In this document: piece by piece, positions 11,130 to 18,480 of the stretch | Layout: every line of letters starts with the position of its first letter | Numbering within the stretch: position 1 is the first letter of the stretch | Assembly: GCA_002705575.1 (NCBI GenBank) | Contig: PAHI01000077.1 | Location: 7,133-56,787, forward strand | Length of the DNA stretch: 49,655 bases | Reading direction: 5' to 3' | Source of the DNA: Fidelibacterota bacterium | GTDB lineage: Bacteria; Marinisomatota; Marinisomatia; SCGC-AAA003-L08; GCA-002719095 | The notes under the pieces: model-generated | What the model was told of the DNA's origin: nothing | Database searches by the model: none | Seen by the model: the letters and a program-made list of their open reading frames with translations, nothing else | Position numbers and translations under genes: made by a program

Positions 11130-11152
11130 ATTATAACACAATATATAGTGTT
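11130..11152 (-). promoter_or_regulatory. Candidate pan operon promoter with overlapping inverted repeat
   Basis: Read on the minus strand, TGT-TATAAT (11138-11130) is a perfect extended -10 element placed about 66 bp before the panD ATG. Just upstream of it, 11135-11152 forms an imperfect 18-bp inverted repeat with arms AACAC and GTGTT around an AT core. A repressor bound there would block RNA polymerase. No good -35 hexamer is seen, in keeping with an extended -10 promoter. This is pattern-based only. Confidence 0.4.
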
Positions 11153-11218
11153 GTTGTTTAAAGAAGCCACAACAAAAAACAAAAAAAATCTTTGTATTGC
11201 TCTTAATTGTTAATATCT

Positions 11219-11248
11219 TTGAAATCTTAGAAGAGATTTTTATATAAA
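11219..11248 (+). promoter_or_regulatory. Candidate promoter of the motor gene cluster
   Basis: TTGAAA at 11219-11224 and TATAAA at 11243-11248 are separated by 18 bp and lie 26 bp before the GTG start of the first cluster gene. Transcription would begin near 11255, leaving room for the AAGGA ribosome site at 11263-11267. The 208-bp intergenic region (11065-11273) is divergent, serving the pan operon on the other strand; I see no further feature in it. Confidence 0.45.
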
Positions 11249-11273
11249 AACACTAAACAAGCAAGGAAAAAAA

Positions 11274-12215
11274 GTGAAAAAAAGATTAAGCATTATTTTA
11301 ATAGTAAGTTTTTTAATGTCATCATGCGCCTGGCTAAAGGAAGACATTGACAATAATCCTGATATAGATACAGAGAAAGAAAGTCCTCAAAAATTAAAAA
11401 ACGAAGAAGCATCTAATGATAGGCCTATAAAAAACAATAAACAAAGCCCTAAAAAAGAGCAGGTATTAAAAAAAGAAATTAACACATCATCCCATTATGG
11501 TATTTTAATTGAAGAGCAAAGTCTTCAAATTAAAAAACTAAGAGCCGAGCTCGACTTTTTAAATGAAGAACTATATCAGCTGAAAGCTCAGTCACAGGTT
11601 TGGGAAAATCCGTTTGCTATTTATAATAAAGAAATTGTTTTGGAAAATGGATCAACAATATATGGAAAAATAATATATCAAGACCAAGATATTATTAAAG
11701 TTGAAACGTTGATTGGAGGCCTTACTATAGATAGAGGCACAATAATAAAGGTAACAGAAAATGTTGTAGAAATACTTCCAAAAGACTCTCTATCAGTAAA
11801 AACCTTAAAGAACTTTGTTAAAGAGGGCTCTATTATAGAAACAGAAACCTCCCCAGCAAACACCCAAATTGAAAGAAAAGGGAATAAAGAAAAGGCCAAT
11901 TTAATTGTTTTGGGAAGCATATATGAAAAAACAGATGAGAACGGAAATACAATGCTATCAGGCGAAATAAAAAACATTGGACTAAAAAGAGCAGACTTTG
12001 CTAAAGTAAACTTTTTATTTAGGATGAACTGGAGAGGAGATACAAAGCCAATGACATGCTTTGTAAAGGGGTCAATTCAAGACCTAGGCAATGGTGTTAT
12101 TTCTGATGCCTCAGTAGACCCAGAATCAATTGGGGTGTTCGAGCTATTTGTTCCAAAAGGCTTTGGAAACTTTATAAGCTATTCATATTCTTTAGATTGG
12201 GAGCAATATGAATAA
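11274..12215 (+). CDS. Outer-envelope lipoprotein with coiled coil and FxLYD-like domain
   Basis: Protein of 313 residues starting at GTG with AAGGA 6 nt upstream. A lipoprotein signal peptide ends in LMSSC, with lipidated Cys18. A charged, Lys/Asn-rich linker runs to about 70, a coiled coil (about 76-108) follows, then a small beta domain (121-170, NGSTIYGKIIYQDQDIIKV) of the kind seen in envelope proteins that begin with an S-x-I-x-G strand. The end (205-313) resembles an FxLYD-type immunoglobulin-like domain (LSGEIKNIG..RADFAKVNFLF). It is the first gene of the seven-gene motor cluster and its stop overlaps the next gene. An anchoring or sensing role at the cell envelope is inference. Confidence 0.75.
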   Translation: MKKRLSIILIVSFLMSSCAWLKEDIDNNPDIDTEKESPQKLKNEEASNDRPIKNNKQSPKKEQVLKKEINTSSHYGILIEEQSLQIKKLRAELDFLNEELYQLKAQSQVWENPFAIYNKEIVLENGSTIYGKIIYQDQDIIKVETLIGGLTIDRGTIIKVTENVVEILPKDSLSVKTLKNFVKEGSIIETETSPANTQIERKGNKEKANLIVLGSIYEKTDENGNTMLSGEIKNIGLKRADFAKVNFLFRMNWRGDTKPMTCFVKGSIQDLGNGVISDASVDPESIGVFELFVPKGFGNFISYSYSLDWEQYE

Positions 12216-12837
12216 CAAGACAAGAACATTGATAATAATAGCTATAGGTTTTTTGGTTTCAGGTACCGATGACTTTAATAAAAAATATTGGAGTTTAGGA
12301 GTTCAAATTAAAAAATCAAACCCTAAAAAAGTAGTAGTACAAAGAGAGTATAGTTTATATAAGCAAGACCATGCAAATAGTCAGGTTATCAAGAGAAGCA
12401 ACAATTTATATGCTCAGGAAATAAACTATTTAATAGACCCAGAAAAAGTGGAAATTGAAAACAAAAAACAAAAAAAGGATTCTCCAAAAAGTGATAATAA
12501 ATCAATAAAAAATATGATTATTAATGAAAATTATTTTGATGCAGCTAAAGCCATTATTTCTTTGAAAGAAGAGGATATAGGGAGTCAGTTTGAGAGCAAA
12601 GATGACTATTTTTATTGGAGCAGTCTTGTCTATTATAATTTAGGTAATGAACAGGAGGCAATTTTTAATATTAATCAAATAATGGGCTCAAAAACACCTG
12701 AGGTTTTATTTCTAAAGGGGTTAATTTTTCAAAACAGTGACATTAAAAGGTTTGAGACGATTTTAAATCAAATTATAAATGAATATCCGAACAGTGATTA
12801 TTCTAAGTACTCAAAAGATCTTTTAAAAGACATATGA
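12208..12837 (+). CDS. Secreted or anchored TPR-like protein of the motor cluster
   Basis: Protein of 209 residues with an N-terminal hydrophobic segment (about 7-18) that should act as a signal peptide or membrane anchor. A basic linker (about 85-105) separates it from a C-terminal helical region that looks like tetratricopeptide repeats: NENYFDAAKAIISLKEED, YYNLGNEQEAIFNINQIM and a tail with NQIINEYPNSDYSKYSKDLL, which is typical of YfgC/BamD-like TPR ends. I cannot name a family. It overlaps both neighbours (8 bp upstream, 4 bp downstream), so it is part of one tightly coupled operon. A scaffold role in the periplasm is inference. Confidence 0.7.
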   Translation: MNNKTRTLIIIAIGFLVSGTDDFNKKYWSLGVQIKKSNPKKVVVQREYSLYKQDHANSQVIKRSNNLYAQEINYLIDPEKVEIENKKQKKDSPKSDNKSIKNMIINENYFDAAKAIISLKEEDIGSQFESKDDYFYWSSLVYYNLGNEQEAIFNINQIMGSKTPEVLFLKGLIFQNSDIKRFETILNQIINEYPNSDYSKYSKDLLKDI

Positions 12838-14264
12838 TTAAAAGAAAACTATATAGAGTTCTTTTTTTAAGCATATTGATTTTTTCGGTTGTTTATTCTA
12901 ATTCTAGGGTTGCTTTTTCAAGACCACAGTCAGTTTATAGAACCCCTTCAAGCTTTTTTCCTGATATGGGAGAGGGAAAGCTTTCTTTGGGGTTTAGTAC
13001 TGAGTTTATTGACTTTGAGGTTCCTTCTAGCAGTAGCAGCGCTTTTATTAACTCTAAAATCAAAGATTGGAACTTTGGGTTCACGTATTCTTTGTTGCCA
13101 GATTATAGGTCTTTAGATCAAATAAACGCTCTATTGGACGACCCGGCAACTACAGATGTTGTAGAGGGCCCCTTAGAAGAGTCTCCGTATGAGGTTTCAA
13201 TACATCTTCAAAGAAGAATATATGGATATAAATCTTTATATATGGATGTTGGGTTTCAGGATATAACCTTAAAAAGCTTTAGTTCAGAAAAAAAACTTTT
13301 TGACGATGCCTCTTTTTTCTTTGTTGTTTCGAATAACAAAAAATACAATAAATATGACCTAACTATTAACTATGGGTTTGGTACAGGCAAGATAGGAAGC
13401 GATTCTCATAACTATGAAGATAATTCTGGGCCAGCGATGAGTCCCTTTCTGTCTCTATTCTTAAACACACCATATTTTAATAATAGAATGAATATAATTT
13501 TTGAATATGATGGTGGAGGAATAAACATAGGGTCACAGATTCCAATAACAGACATTTATTCATTGCGCTTCGGTGTTTCTCATTTAAACAAAATCACCGA
13601 ATGGGGAAAAAGAGGCTCAGAGGGAAATGAATCTACTCAGCTAGAAGAAGACGCCCCAACAATAATGATGGGTTTTATTATGAATATTCCAGATATAAAC
13701 AGCGATCAAGAAAGAATTAAAAATAGCTTGCTAGACCCTGAAAAATCCAAGTTTGGAGAATTTCAACCGCTAGTAATTGTTGACTCTACAAAAATAAAAC
13801 AACAGGAAAGGGTAATAAGAAGCTATAAAGACTCTTTAAAAGTGTTTAAATCAGAATTAGAAAAAAACTACAATGAAAACGGACAACTAAGAAAAAACCT
13901 AGGGGTTTTGCAAGACTCAACAAAAAAAATCTTGTTAGACATACAAATAGACCAATCAAAAACAAATGAAGCAATGCGCCTTTTTCAAAAAAGTCAAGAT
14001 TTACTAATTGAAGAAAAATATTATGAATCTCTAGATGTTATTAATAAAGTAATTGAATTAAAACCCAATTTATCTATAGCTTATGCTAGAAGAGGAACAA
14101 TATATTATTATTTAAATGATACAAAATCAGCATCTATGAGCTGGAATATTGCGCTAAAACTTGATCCAGAATATTATCAGGTGAGGGATATTTTAGAGGG
14201 CCTAAAGTCTGGACAATTGCAGCCGCTTTATAAGGAAAATTCAACTAAAACTGAGGAACAATAA
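12834..14264 (+). CDS. Outer-membrane beta-barrel-like protein with periplasmic coiled coil and TPRs
   Basis: Protein of 476 residues with a signal peptide (1-about 29). Residues 35-290 are rich in alternating aromatic strands and Gly/Asn turns (GKLSLGFSTEFIDFE, WNFGFTYSLLPDY, LYMDVGFQDI, YDLTINYGFGTGKIG), as in outer-membrane barrels of the FCB group. A coiled coil follows (about 320-372), then one or two TPR units (378-450) with SIAYARRGTIYYYLNDTKSA. The order barrel, coiled coil, TPR suggests an outer-membrane anchor with a periplasmic arm. It stops immediately before the motA-like ATG (no spacer), strongly implying co-expression with the stator. The barrel call is by inspection only. Confidence 0.7.
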   Translation: MIKRKLYRVLFLSILIFSVVYSNSRVAFSRPQSVYRTPSSFFPDMGEGKLSLGFSTEFIDFEVPSSSSSAFINSKIKDWNFGFTYSLLPDYRSLDQINALLDDPATTDVVEGPLEESPYEVSIHLQRRIYGYKSLYMDVGFQDITLKSFSSEKKLFDDASFFFVVSNNKKYNKYDLTINYGFGTGKIGSDSHNYEDNSGPAMSPFLSLFLNTPYFNNRMNIIFEYDGGGINIGSQIPITDIYSLRFGVSHLNKITEWGKRGSEGNESTQLEEDAPTIMMGFIMNIPDINSDQERIKNSLLDPEKSKFGEFQPLVIVDSTKIKQQERVIRSYKDSLKVFKSELEKNYNENGQLRKNLGVLQDSTKKILLDIQIDQSKTNEAMRLFQKSQDLLIEEKYYESLDVINKVIELKPNLSIAYARRGTIYYYLNDTKSASMSWNIALKLDPEYYQVRDILEGLKSGQLQPLYKENSTKTEEQ

Positions 14265-15092
14265 ATGAATTTAGGAACATTAATAGGACTGTTTTTAGGT
14301 ACTGGATTAATAGGAACGGCAGCATTTTTATCTTCTTTAGCAACAGGAATTTCGTTGATGGCGTTAGTTGACGTTGTTAGTTTATTAATAGTTGTCGGGG
14401 GGTCTCTTGCGGCAACAGCTATAGCCTTTAAAATGAAGGATGTTATTAGGTTGTTTGGACTATTAAAAATGATTTTTAAAGATGACAATTTTTCTTTAGG
14501 TGATGTTGTAGACGATTTGTGTGATTTGTCAGAGGCCAACAGAAGGGGAAGAAAAGATTTTGAGGCAGCCTTAGGATCAGCACCACAATCGATGAGCTTT
14601 AGGATGCATATGGTAAAAGATGGGTGTGAGCTTATTTTGGGAGGAACCAAAATAGAAGACATAGAAACAATTATGGAAAATATGGAAGCATATAGAGAGC
14701 AAAGAGAACTACAAGAAATGAATGTTATGAAATCTTTGGGAATTTATGCCCCTGCATTTGGCATGGTTGGAACGCTAATAGGCCTTGTATTTATGTTGAA
14801 AGGAATGGGACAGCCACCACCACCAGGAGTTGATGTTGATCCGCAAGCTCAAATGGGTAATTCTATGGCTGTTGCACTTATTACAACATTGTATGGAGCA
14901 TTGTTCGCAAACTTTTTGTTTTTACCCTTTGCAGACAAACTTAAAGGAAAGAACGAGGGAAAAAAGGTAGAAAGTGCATTAATAACAGAAGGGATACTTC
15001 TTATTTCTCAAAAAGTACACCCGTTGCAAATTAGAGAAAGGTTGAATGCATATTTACCTCCTAAAATGCGAAAAAAATTAGAAGATGAATAA
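14265..15092 (+). CDS. MotA-like stator proton/sodium channel subunit
   Basis: Protein of 275 residues of the MotA/PomA branch of the MotA-TolQ-ExbB family. Four membrane segments are visible (about 3-22, 33-55, 161-180, 199-221) with a large cytoplasmic loop between TM2 and TM3. TM3 is YAPAFGMVGTLIGLVFMLKG and TM4 is NSMAVALITTLYGALFANF, both close to PomA; the two functionally important prolines correspond to P163 and P221. The periplasmic TM3-TM4 loop carries an unusual PPPPGVDVDPQ run. Length and loop size exclude TolQ/ExbB, and no long cytoplasmic tail like that of Zorya ZorA is present. It is followed 2 bp later by motB. Confidence 0.93.
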   Translation: MNLGTLIGLFLGTGLIGTAAFLSSLATGISLMALVDVVSLLIVVGGSLAATAIAFKMKDVIRLFGLLKMIFKDDNFSLGDVVDDLCDLSEANRRGRKDFEAALGSAPQSMSFRMHMVKDGCELILGGTKIEDIETIMENMEAYREQRELQEMNVMKSLGIYAPAFGMVGTLIGLVFMLKGMGQPPPPGVDVDPQAQMGNSMAVALITTLYGALFANFLFLPFADKLKGKNEGKKVESALITEGILLISQKVHPLQIRERLNAYLPPKMRKKLEDE

Positions 15093-15094
15093 AA

Positions 15095-15949
15095 ATGGCA
15101 ACAAAAAAACTATCTAAATCAGAAATTAAAAAGGGTAAATGTAGCTATCCTGACCCTCCAGACGAGGGCCTTCCTATCTGGATGGGAACCTTTGCTGATA
15201 TGATGACTTTGTTGTTTGCTTTTTTTGTGTTGTTGTTTTCTATGGCAACGCTAGACCCAGTAAAATATTCTGCGTTTCAAAATGCTCAGTCAGATAAAAA
15301 GGGAGGCATTACAGAAATTAATGAAAATGAGGGAATGCCAATTAAATCTCAAGCTGAAATAAAAAAAGATTTACAAGAGATGACTCAAAAGATGGAAGGT
15401 GAAATTAAAGAAAAAATGAAAGAAGACGTTGATGCAGCGAGCCTATCTGAAAAATTAAAGGAATCTAAAAAAAGGGAAATTGATGAAAGTGAGCCCCTTA
15501 AGGTTTCTCATGACCCAAGAGGGGTTGCTTTAGAAATAGATGGTGAGATTTGCTTTACATCGGGATCAGTAAATTTAAAAGATGAAATAAAAATACTGTT
15601 AGAAGAAGCATCAAAGCTCATGATTAATCCTGATGATAAAAGAGGAATACTTGTTGAAGGCCATACGGACAACGATCCTGTTACAGGCGACCTTAAAGAA
15701 AAATATAAAAATAATTGGGGCCTTTCTTCATTTAGGGCCTCAGAAGTGGTTACGTATTTAATTGAAGAAAAAAAAGTCTCAGAAAATAGGCTAATATCTG
15801 TTGGTTATGCAGATCAGTGGCCATCAGAGGCTGAGTGGGTTCAAGTTAGAAACGGTGATGTTAATGATGAGTTTATTGTTAAGGCGAATGCAACACCAGA
15901 ACAAAAAGCAAAAAACAGAAGAATTAAAGTAATTTTTGCGACAAGATAA
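15095..15949 (+). CDS. MotB-like stator subunit with peptidoglycan-binding OmpA domain
   Basis: Protein of 284 residues. After a short cytoplasmic start, a single membrane helix IWMGTFADMMTLLFAFFVLL contains the ion-binding aspartate (D35), matching MotB Asp32 of E. coli. A charged linker that could act as plug and coiled coil follows (about 60-135). The C-terminal OmpA-like domain (140-283) has GHTDNDPV, NNWGLSSFRASEVVTYL and KNRRIKVIF, the residues that hold diaminopimelate in peptidoglycan. Such proteins anchor the stator to the cell wall. Together with the upstream MotA it should form a 5:2 ion-driven stator. The next gene starts 22 bp downstream. Confidence 0.94.
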   Translation: MATKKLSKSEIKKGKCSYPDPPDEGLPIWMGTFADMMTLLFAFFVLLFSMATLDPVKYSAFQNAQSDKKGGITEINENEGMPIKSQAEIKKDLQEMTQKMEGEIKEKMKEDVDAASLSEKLKESKKREIDESEPLKVSHDPRGVALEIDGEICFTSGSVNLKDEIKILLEEASKLMINPDDKRGILVEGHTDNDPVTGDLKEKYKNNWGLSSFRASEVVTYLIEEKKVSENRLISVGYADQWPSEAEWVQVRNGDVNDEFIVKANATPEQKAKNRRIKVIFATR

Positions 15950-15971
15950 TAAATAGCGTAGGAGCGATGTT

Positions 15972-17459
15972 ATGTTAAAAAACTTTTTTAAAACAACATT
16001 TTTATCAATTATAATAGTTGGCTTTTTATTTCCATCTGATTTGTTTCTTAAAAAGAAAATTCAAATTGATGATAGATTTAGAAATGGTCTAAAACTAAGT
16101 CCAGATTTATACAAAATATGGATTGGGACAAAATCAGATGCTAACATTAATAGTCAATATAGAATTGAAAAAAAGCAAAAAACAACAAAGAGTAAAGAGT
16201 ATATCCCGGGGCTACCAACAGTACCCTCAGCTCCTAAAACAATATCATCTAACCAAAAGCACACAAGTGATTTTGACTATGTGGTATATGTTTATATTGA
16301 CAACTCATATAATACAATGGCATTAAAAAATCAAATGAGACACAATATTATTGATGTGTGGAGTGGCCTTAACCATTGTCAGGAGTGTATTGTTTTTGAA
16401 GCGATGGCATTTCAAGATGATTCAATGAAAAAAGAAGGTCTAGCTGATAATGGGATTAGTTCAGACGTAGAAGAAAGATTAAAGGCTGCTGAAAATGCTG
16501 CCAAACAGCTAGAGTCTACCTTGTTAGAACTTCAAGAAATGCAGGATGCGAATATAGCTCAAGAAAGAACGATAGAGCTACAAGAGTATGAGCTTGCACA
16601 ACAAAAACAACAGCTATTAGATGATCAGTTTATAGAGTTAGAAGAAAAGTTAAGAGAGCTTGAGTTTGAACGAGAAGAAAAAGAAGATGCCTACAACCAA
16701 ATGAAAGACTTTAGGATGAACTATCTTGAAGAGCAGTATAAAATGCATGCAACATTTAAAGACAGTCTTTTAACAAGATACGGGCAAAAGCTAGACAACA
16801 TATATGACCCAATTATAGGCTGTACTGATGAAAAGGCACTAAACTTTTCTTTAAAAGCAAACAAGTCTTGTGATGACTGTTGTAGGTATGATGAAAATAG
16901 CTCTCTTTATATTTTAGGATGTATGGATTCAGCGGCAGTTAATTTCGATGTGGCAGCAACCCAGCCTTGTACCGATTGTTGCAGCTATGAAATTATAGGC
17001 TGTATGGATCAGGATGCCCGAAATTATGATTCTTTGGCAAATAAAAGCTGTTTAGACTGTTGTGAGTATCAACAACAATCATGGGTTGTATGGCTGATTG
17101 CGGGATTGTTAACTATTTTAATTATATTATCTGTTTTTGCTATTTTGGGAAACAGGAAAAAAGTGGTTTATCTAAAACCAAAAGACCAGCCAAAGAATAG
17201 CTCAGAATCAGAAGAAAACTTAGAAGACAAGTCTAAGGCTCAAACGATAACGGCTCCTTCAGCGCCTTCTCCTCAGCCATTGGTAACACCAACGCAGGCA
17301 TATGTAGATGAAGGTGTCCTTCAGTCAGAAATTAGAACTCAAAGACAGTCTGCTGTTGCTATGAGCGCAGGACAAAAAGAAGGGGCAACTCAAATTGTTA
17401 AAGACTGGTTGTCAGAATCAAAAGGTGAAGAAAACTCAGAAGAAAACTCAGAGGAATAA
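15972..17459 (+). CDS. FliF-like rotor anchor: periplasmic coiled coil and Cys-rich repeats, FliG-binding tail
   Basis: Protein of 495 residues that I do not recognise as a whole. An N-terminal hydrophobic segment (5-20) and a second membrane helix (371-393) bracket a periplasmic region: a small domain around 100-146, a long coiled coil (165-260) and three tandem GCxDxxAxN(F/Y) repeats each ending in a CxDCCxY block (283-306, 316-339, 343-366). The cytoplasmic tail has a Pro/Ser linker and ends with SAGQKEGATQIVKDWLSE (465-482), which resembles the C-terminal FliG-binding helix of FliF (for example ALVIRQW in enterobacteria). Topology equals FliF, but no ring-building motif domain is present. 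The next gene, 3 bp away, is fliG-like, which supports the pairing. Confidence 0.75.
   Translation: MLKNFFKTTFLSIIIVGFLFPSDLFLKKKIQIDDRFRNGLKLSPDLYKIWIGTKSDANINSQYRIEKKQKTTKSKEYIPGLPTVPSAPKTISSNQKHTSDFDYVVYVYIDNSYNTMALKNQMRHNIIDVWSGLNHCQECIVFEAMAFQDDSMKKEGLADNGISSDVEERLKAAENAAKQLESTLLELQEMQDANIAQERTIELQEYELAQQKQQLLDDQFIELEEKLRELEFEREEKEDAYNQMKDFRMNYLEEQYKMHATFKDSLLTRYGQKLDNIYDPIIGCTDEKALNFSLKANKSCDDCCRYDENSSLYILGCMDSAAVNFDVAATQPCTDCCSYEIIGCMDQDARNYDSLANKSCLDCCEYQQQSWVVWLIAGLLTILIILSVFAILGNRKKVVYLKPKDQPKNSSESEENLEDKSKAQTITAPSAPSPQPLVTPTQAYVDEGVLQSEIRTQRQSAVAMSAGQKEGATQIVKDWLSESKGEENSEENSEE
16818..17069 (+). repeat. Three tandem Cys-rich GCxD repeats encoded in the FliF-like gene
   Basis: Three copies of about 24 codons encode GC(T/M)DxxAxN(F/Y), a spacer of about seven residues and CxDCCxY. 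Spacing between repeat starts is 33 and 27 residues. The same GCTDxxAxN signature occurs near the end of the partial secreted protein at the right edge of the window (49564 onward). The repeats keep six cysteines spread over each pair, suggesting disulfide-stabilised loops in the periplasm. Confidence 0.8.
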
Positions 17460-17462
17460 ATT

Positions 17463-18398
17463 ATGGAATATAAAAGTTTATCAGGCTTAGATAAGGCAGC
17501 GGTTCTATTACAAGTTTTAGGAGAACCTTTGTTCGTTTCTTTTTTTACAGAGCTGCCTAAAGAACAAATTTTAAAAATCAGAGTAAGAAGCAATGAACTG
17601 GGCTCCAGCATACCAACTGTAATTAAAAAACAAATATTAGATGAATATTCGTATCTAATGCTTCAAGATAAGTATAGGCAAAGCAGACCAGAATCTGTAC
17701 GACTTTTTGAATTCTTAGAAGATTTAAACGATGAAGCGTTGTTTTATTTATTATCCAAGGAAAAGCCTAGCGTAGCAGCCCTTGCTATAGACCAGGTGTC
17801 TGAAGAAAAAAGAAATAACTTTATAGAAAATTTAAAACTTCAGCAAAAAAATGATGTTATTTTAGAGCTTGGAAACCTTGGAGATATTCCTTTGGAAATG
17901 GTTGTCGAAATATCTAAAGAATTAGAAAAAAAAGCATCCACAATACCACAAAGTAAAGAGTTTTCAAGGGGAGGTGGAAAAAAAATGGCAGATATTCTTA
18001 ATACAATGAACGAAGAAGAGGCCAATCAATATTTAAACCAGGTTCAGAGCACTGACCCAGATCTATATTCAGAAATAAAAAAATATTATTTAACCTTTAG
18101 CGATTTGGTTAACATGGAAGAAGAGGTTGCGAGTGATTTTTGGACTAATCCTGATATTGACATTGATAGTTTAGCCCTTGCTGTTAAAGGTATAGACGAA
18201 GAAAAAAGAAATAAAATAATAGATACTCTTCCAAAAAAGAAACAGGCAATGTATCAGCCTATAGAAAAACCAATGCCTAAAAAAGATGTTATGGCAGCAA
18301 GGCGAAATATCGTTGGTTTAGCACAAGAGATGATTGCATCAGATGCTATAAAGATAGAAGATGTTATTGGCGGCGGAGAACAAGAGATGATTGAATAA
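17463..18398 (+). CDS. FliG-like rotor protein
   Basis: Protein of 311 residues that follows FliG along its whole length. The N-terminal domain begins LSGLDKAAVLLQVLGE, as in FliG where it grips FliF. The middle domain has LLSKEKPSVAALAIDQVSEEKR (about 96-116; the usual EHPQ motif reads EKPS) and EMVVEISKELEKK. A GGG linker at 170-172 precedes KMADILNTMNEEEANQYL and LYSEIKKYYLTFSDLVNMEEE. The C-terminal torque domain (about 220-300) ends RNIVGLAQEMIASDAIKIEDV. By rough alignment Lys251 keeps the position of E. coli Lys264, but the Asp288-Asp289 pair appears to be replaced by Pro-Ile. No fliM or fliN gene is nearby. It ends the cluster before a strong terminator. Confidence 0.88.
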   Translation: MEYKSLSGLDKAAVLLQVLGEPLFVSFFTELPKEQILKIRVRSNELGSSIPTVIKKQILDEYSYLMLQDKYRQSRPESVRLFEFLEDLNDEALFYLLSKEKPSVAALAIDQVSEEKRNNFIENLKLQQKNDVILELGNLGDIPLEMVVEISKELEKKASTIPQSKEFSRGGGKKMADILNTMNEEEANQYLNQVQSTDPDLYSEIKKYYLTFSDLVNMEEEVASDFWTNPDIDIDSLALAVKGIDEEKRNKIIDTLPKKKQAMYQPIEKPMPKKDVMAARRNIVGLAQEMIASDAIKIEDVIGGGEQEMIE

Positions 18399-18421
18399 TT
18401 TCTTGGTTGAAATTTTTAAAC

Positions 18422-18455
18422 AAAAAAAGGGAACCTATAATTGGTTCCCTTTTTT
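18422..18455. terminator. Bidirectional intrinsic terminator after the motor cluster
   Basis: Perfect stem: an A run plus GGGAACC (18429-18435), a 7-nt loop TATAATT, then GGTTCCC (18443-18449) plus six T. With the flanking A and T runs it can work in both directions, serving fliG-like on the plus strand and the convergent dockerin gene on the minus strand. Confidence 0.9.
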
Positions 18456-18480
18456 ATTATAATTAGATGAAGCTGTTAAA

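Noticed and set aside
14265..15949. Zorya-type anti-phage system (ZorA/ZorB are MotA/MotB-like)
   Set aside because: The MotA-like protein is short with no long cytoplasmic tail, and no ZorC, ZorD helicase or ZorE nuclease is nearby; the neighbours are FliF-tail and FliG proteins.
14265..15949. TolQ/TolR, ExbB/ExbD or gliding GldL/GldM pair
   Set aside because: Four membrane segments, PomA-like TM3/TM4 sequence and an OmpA-type peptidoglycan-binding domain on the partner fit MotA/MotB; no TonB, TolA, GldK or GldN gene is present.
11274..18398. Fragment of an ordinary flagellar operon
   Set aside because: The FliF-like protein lacks ring domains and no rod, hook, export or switch genes accompany it; the other members are envelope proteins. 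Cannot be fully excluded without the rest of the genome.
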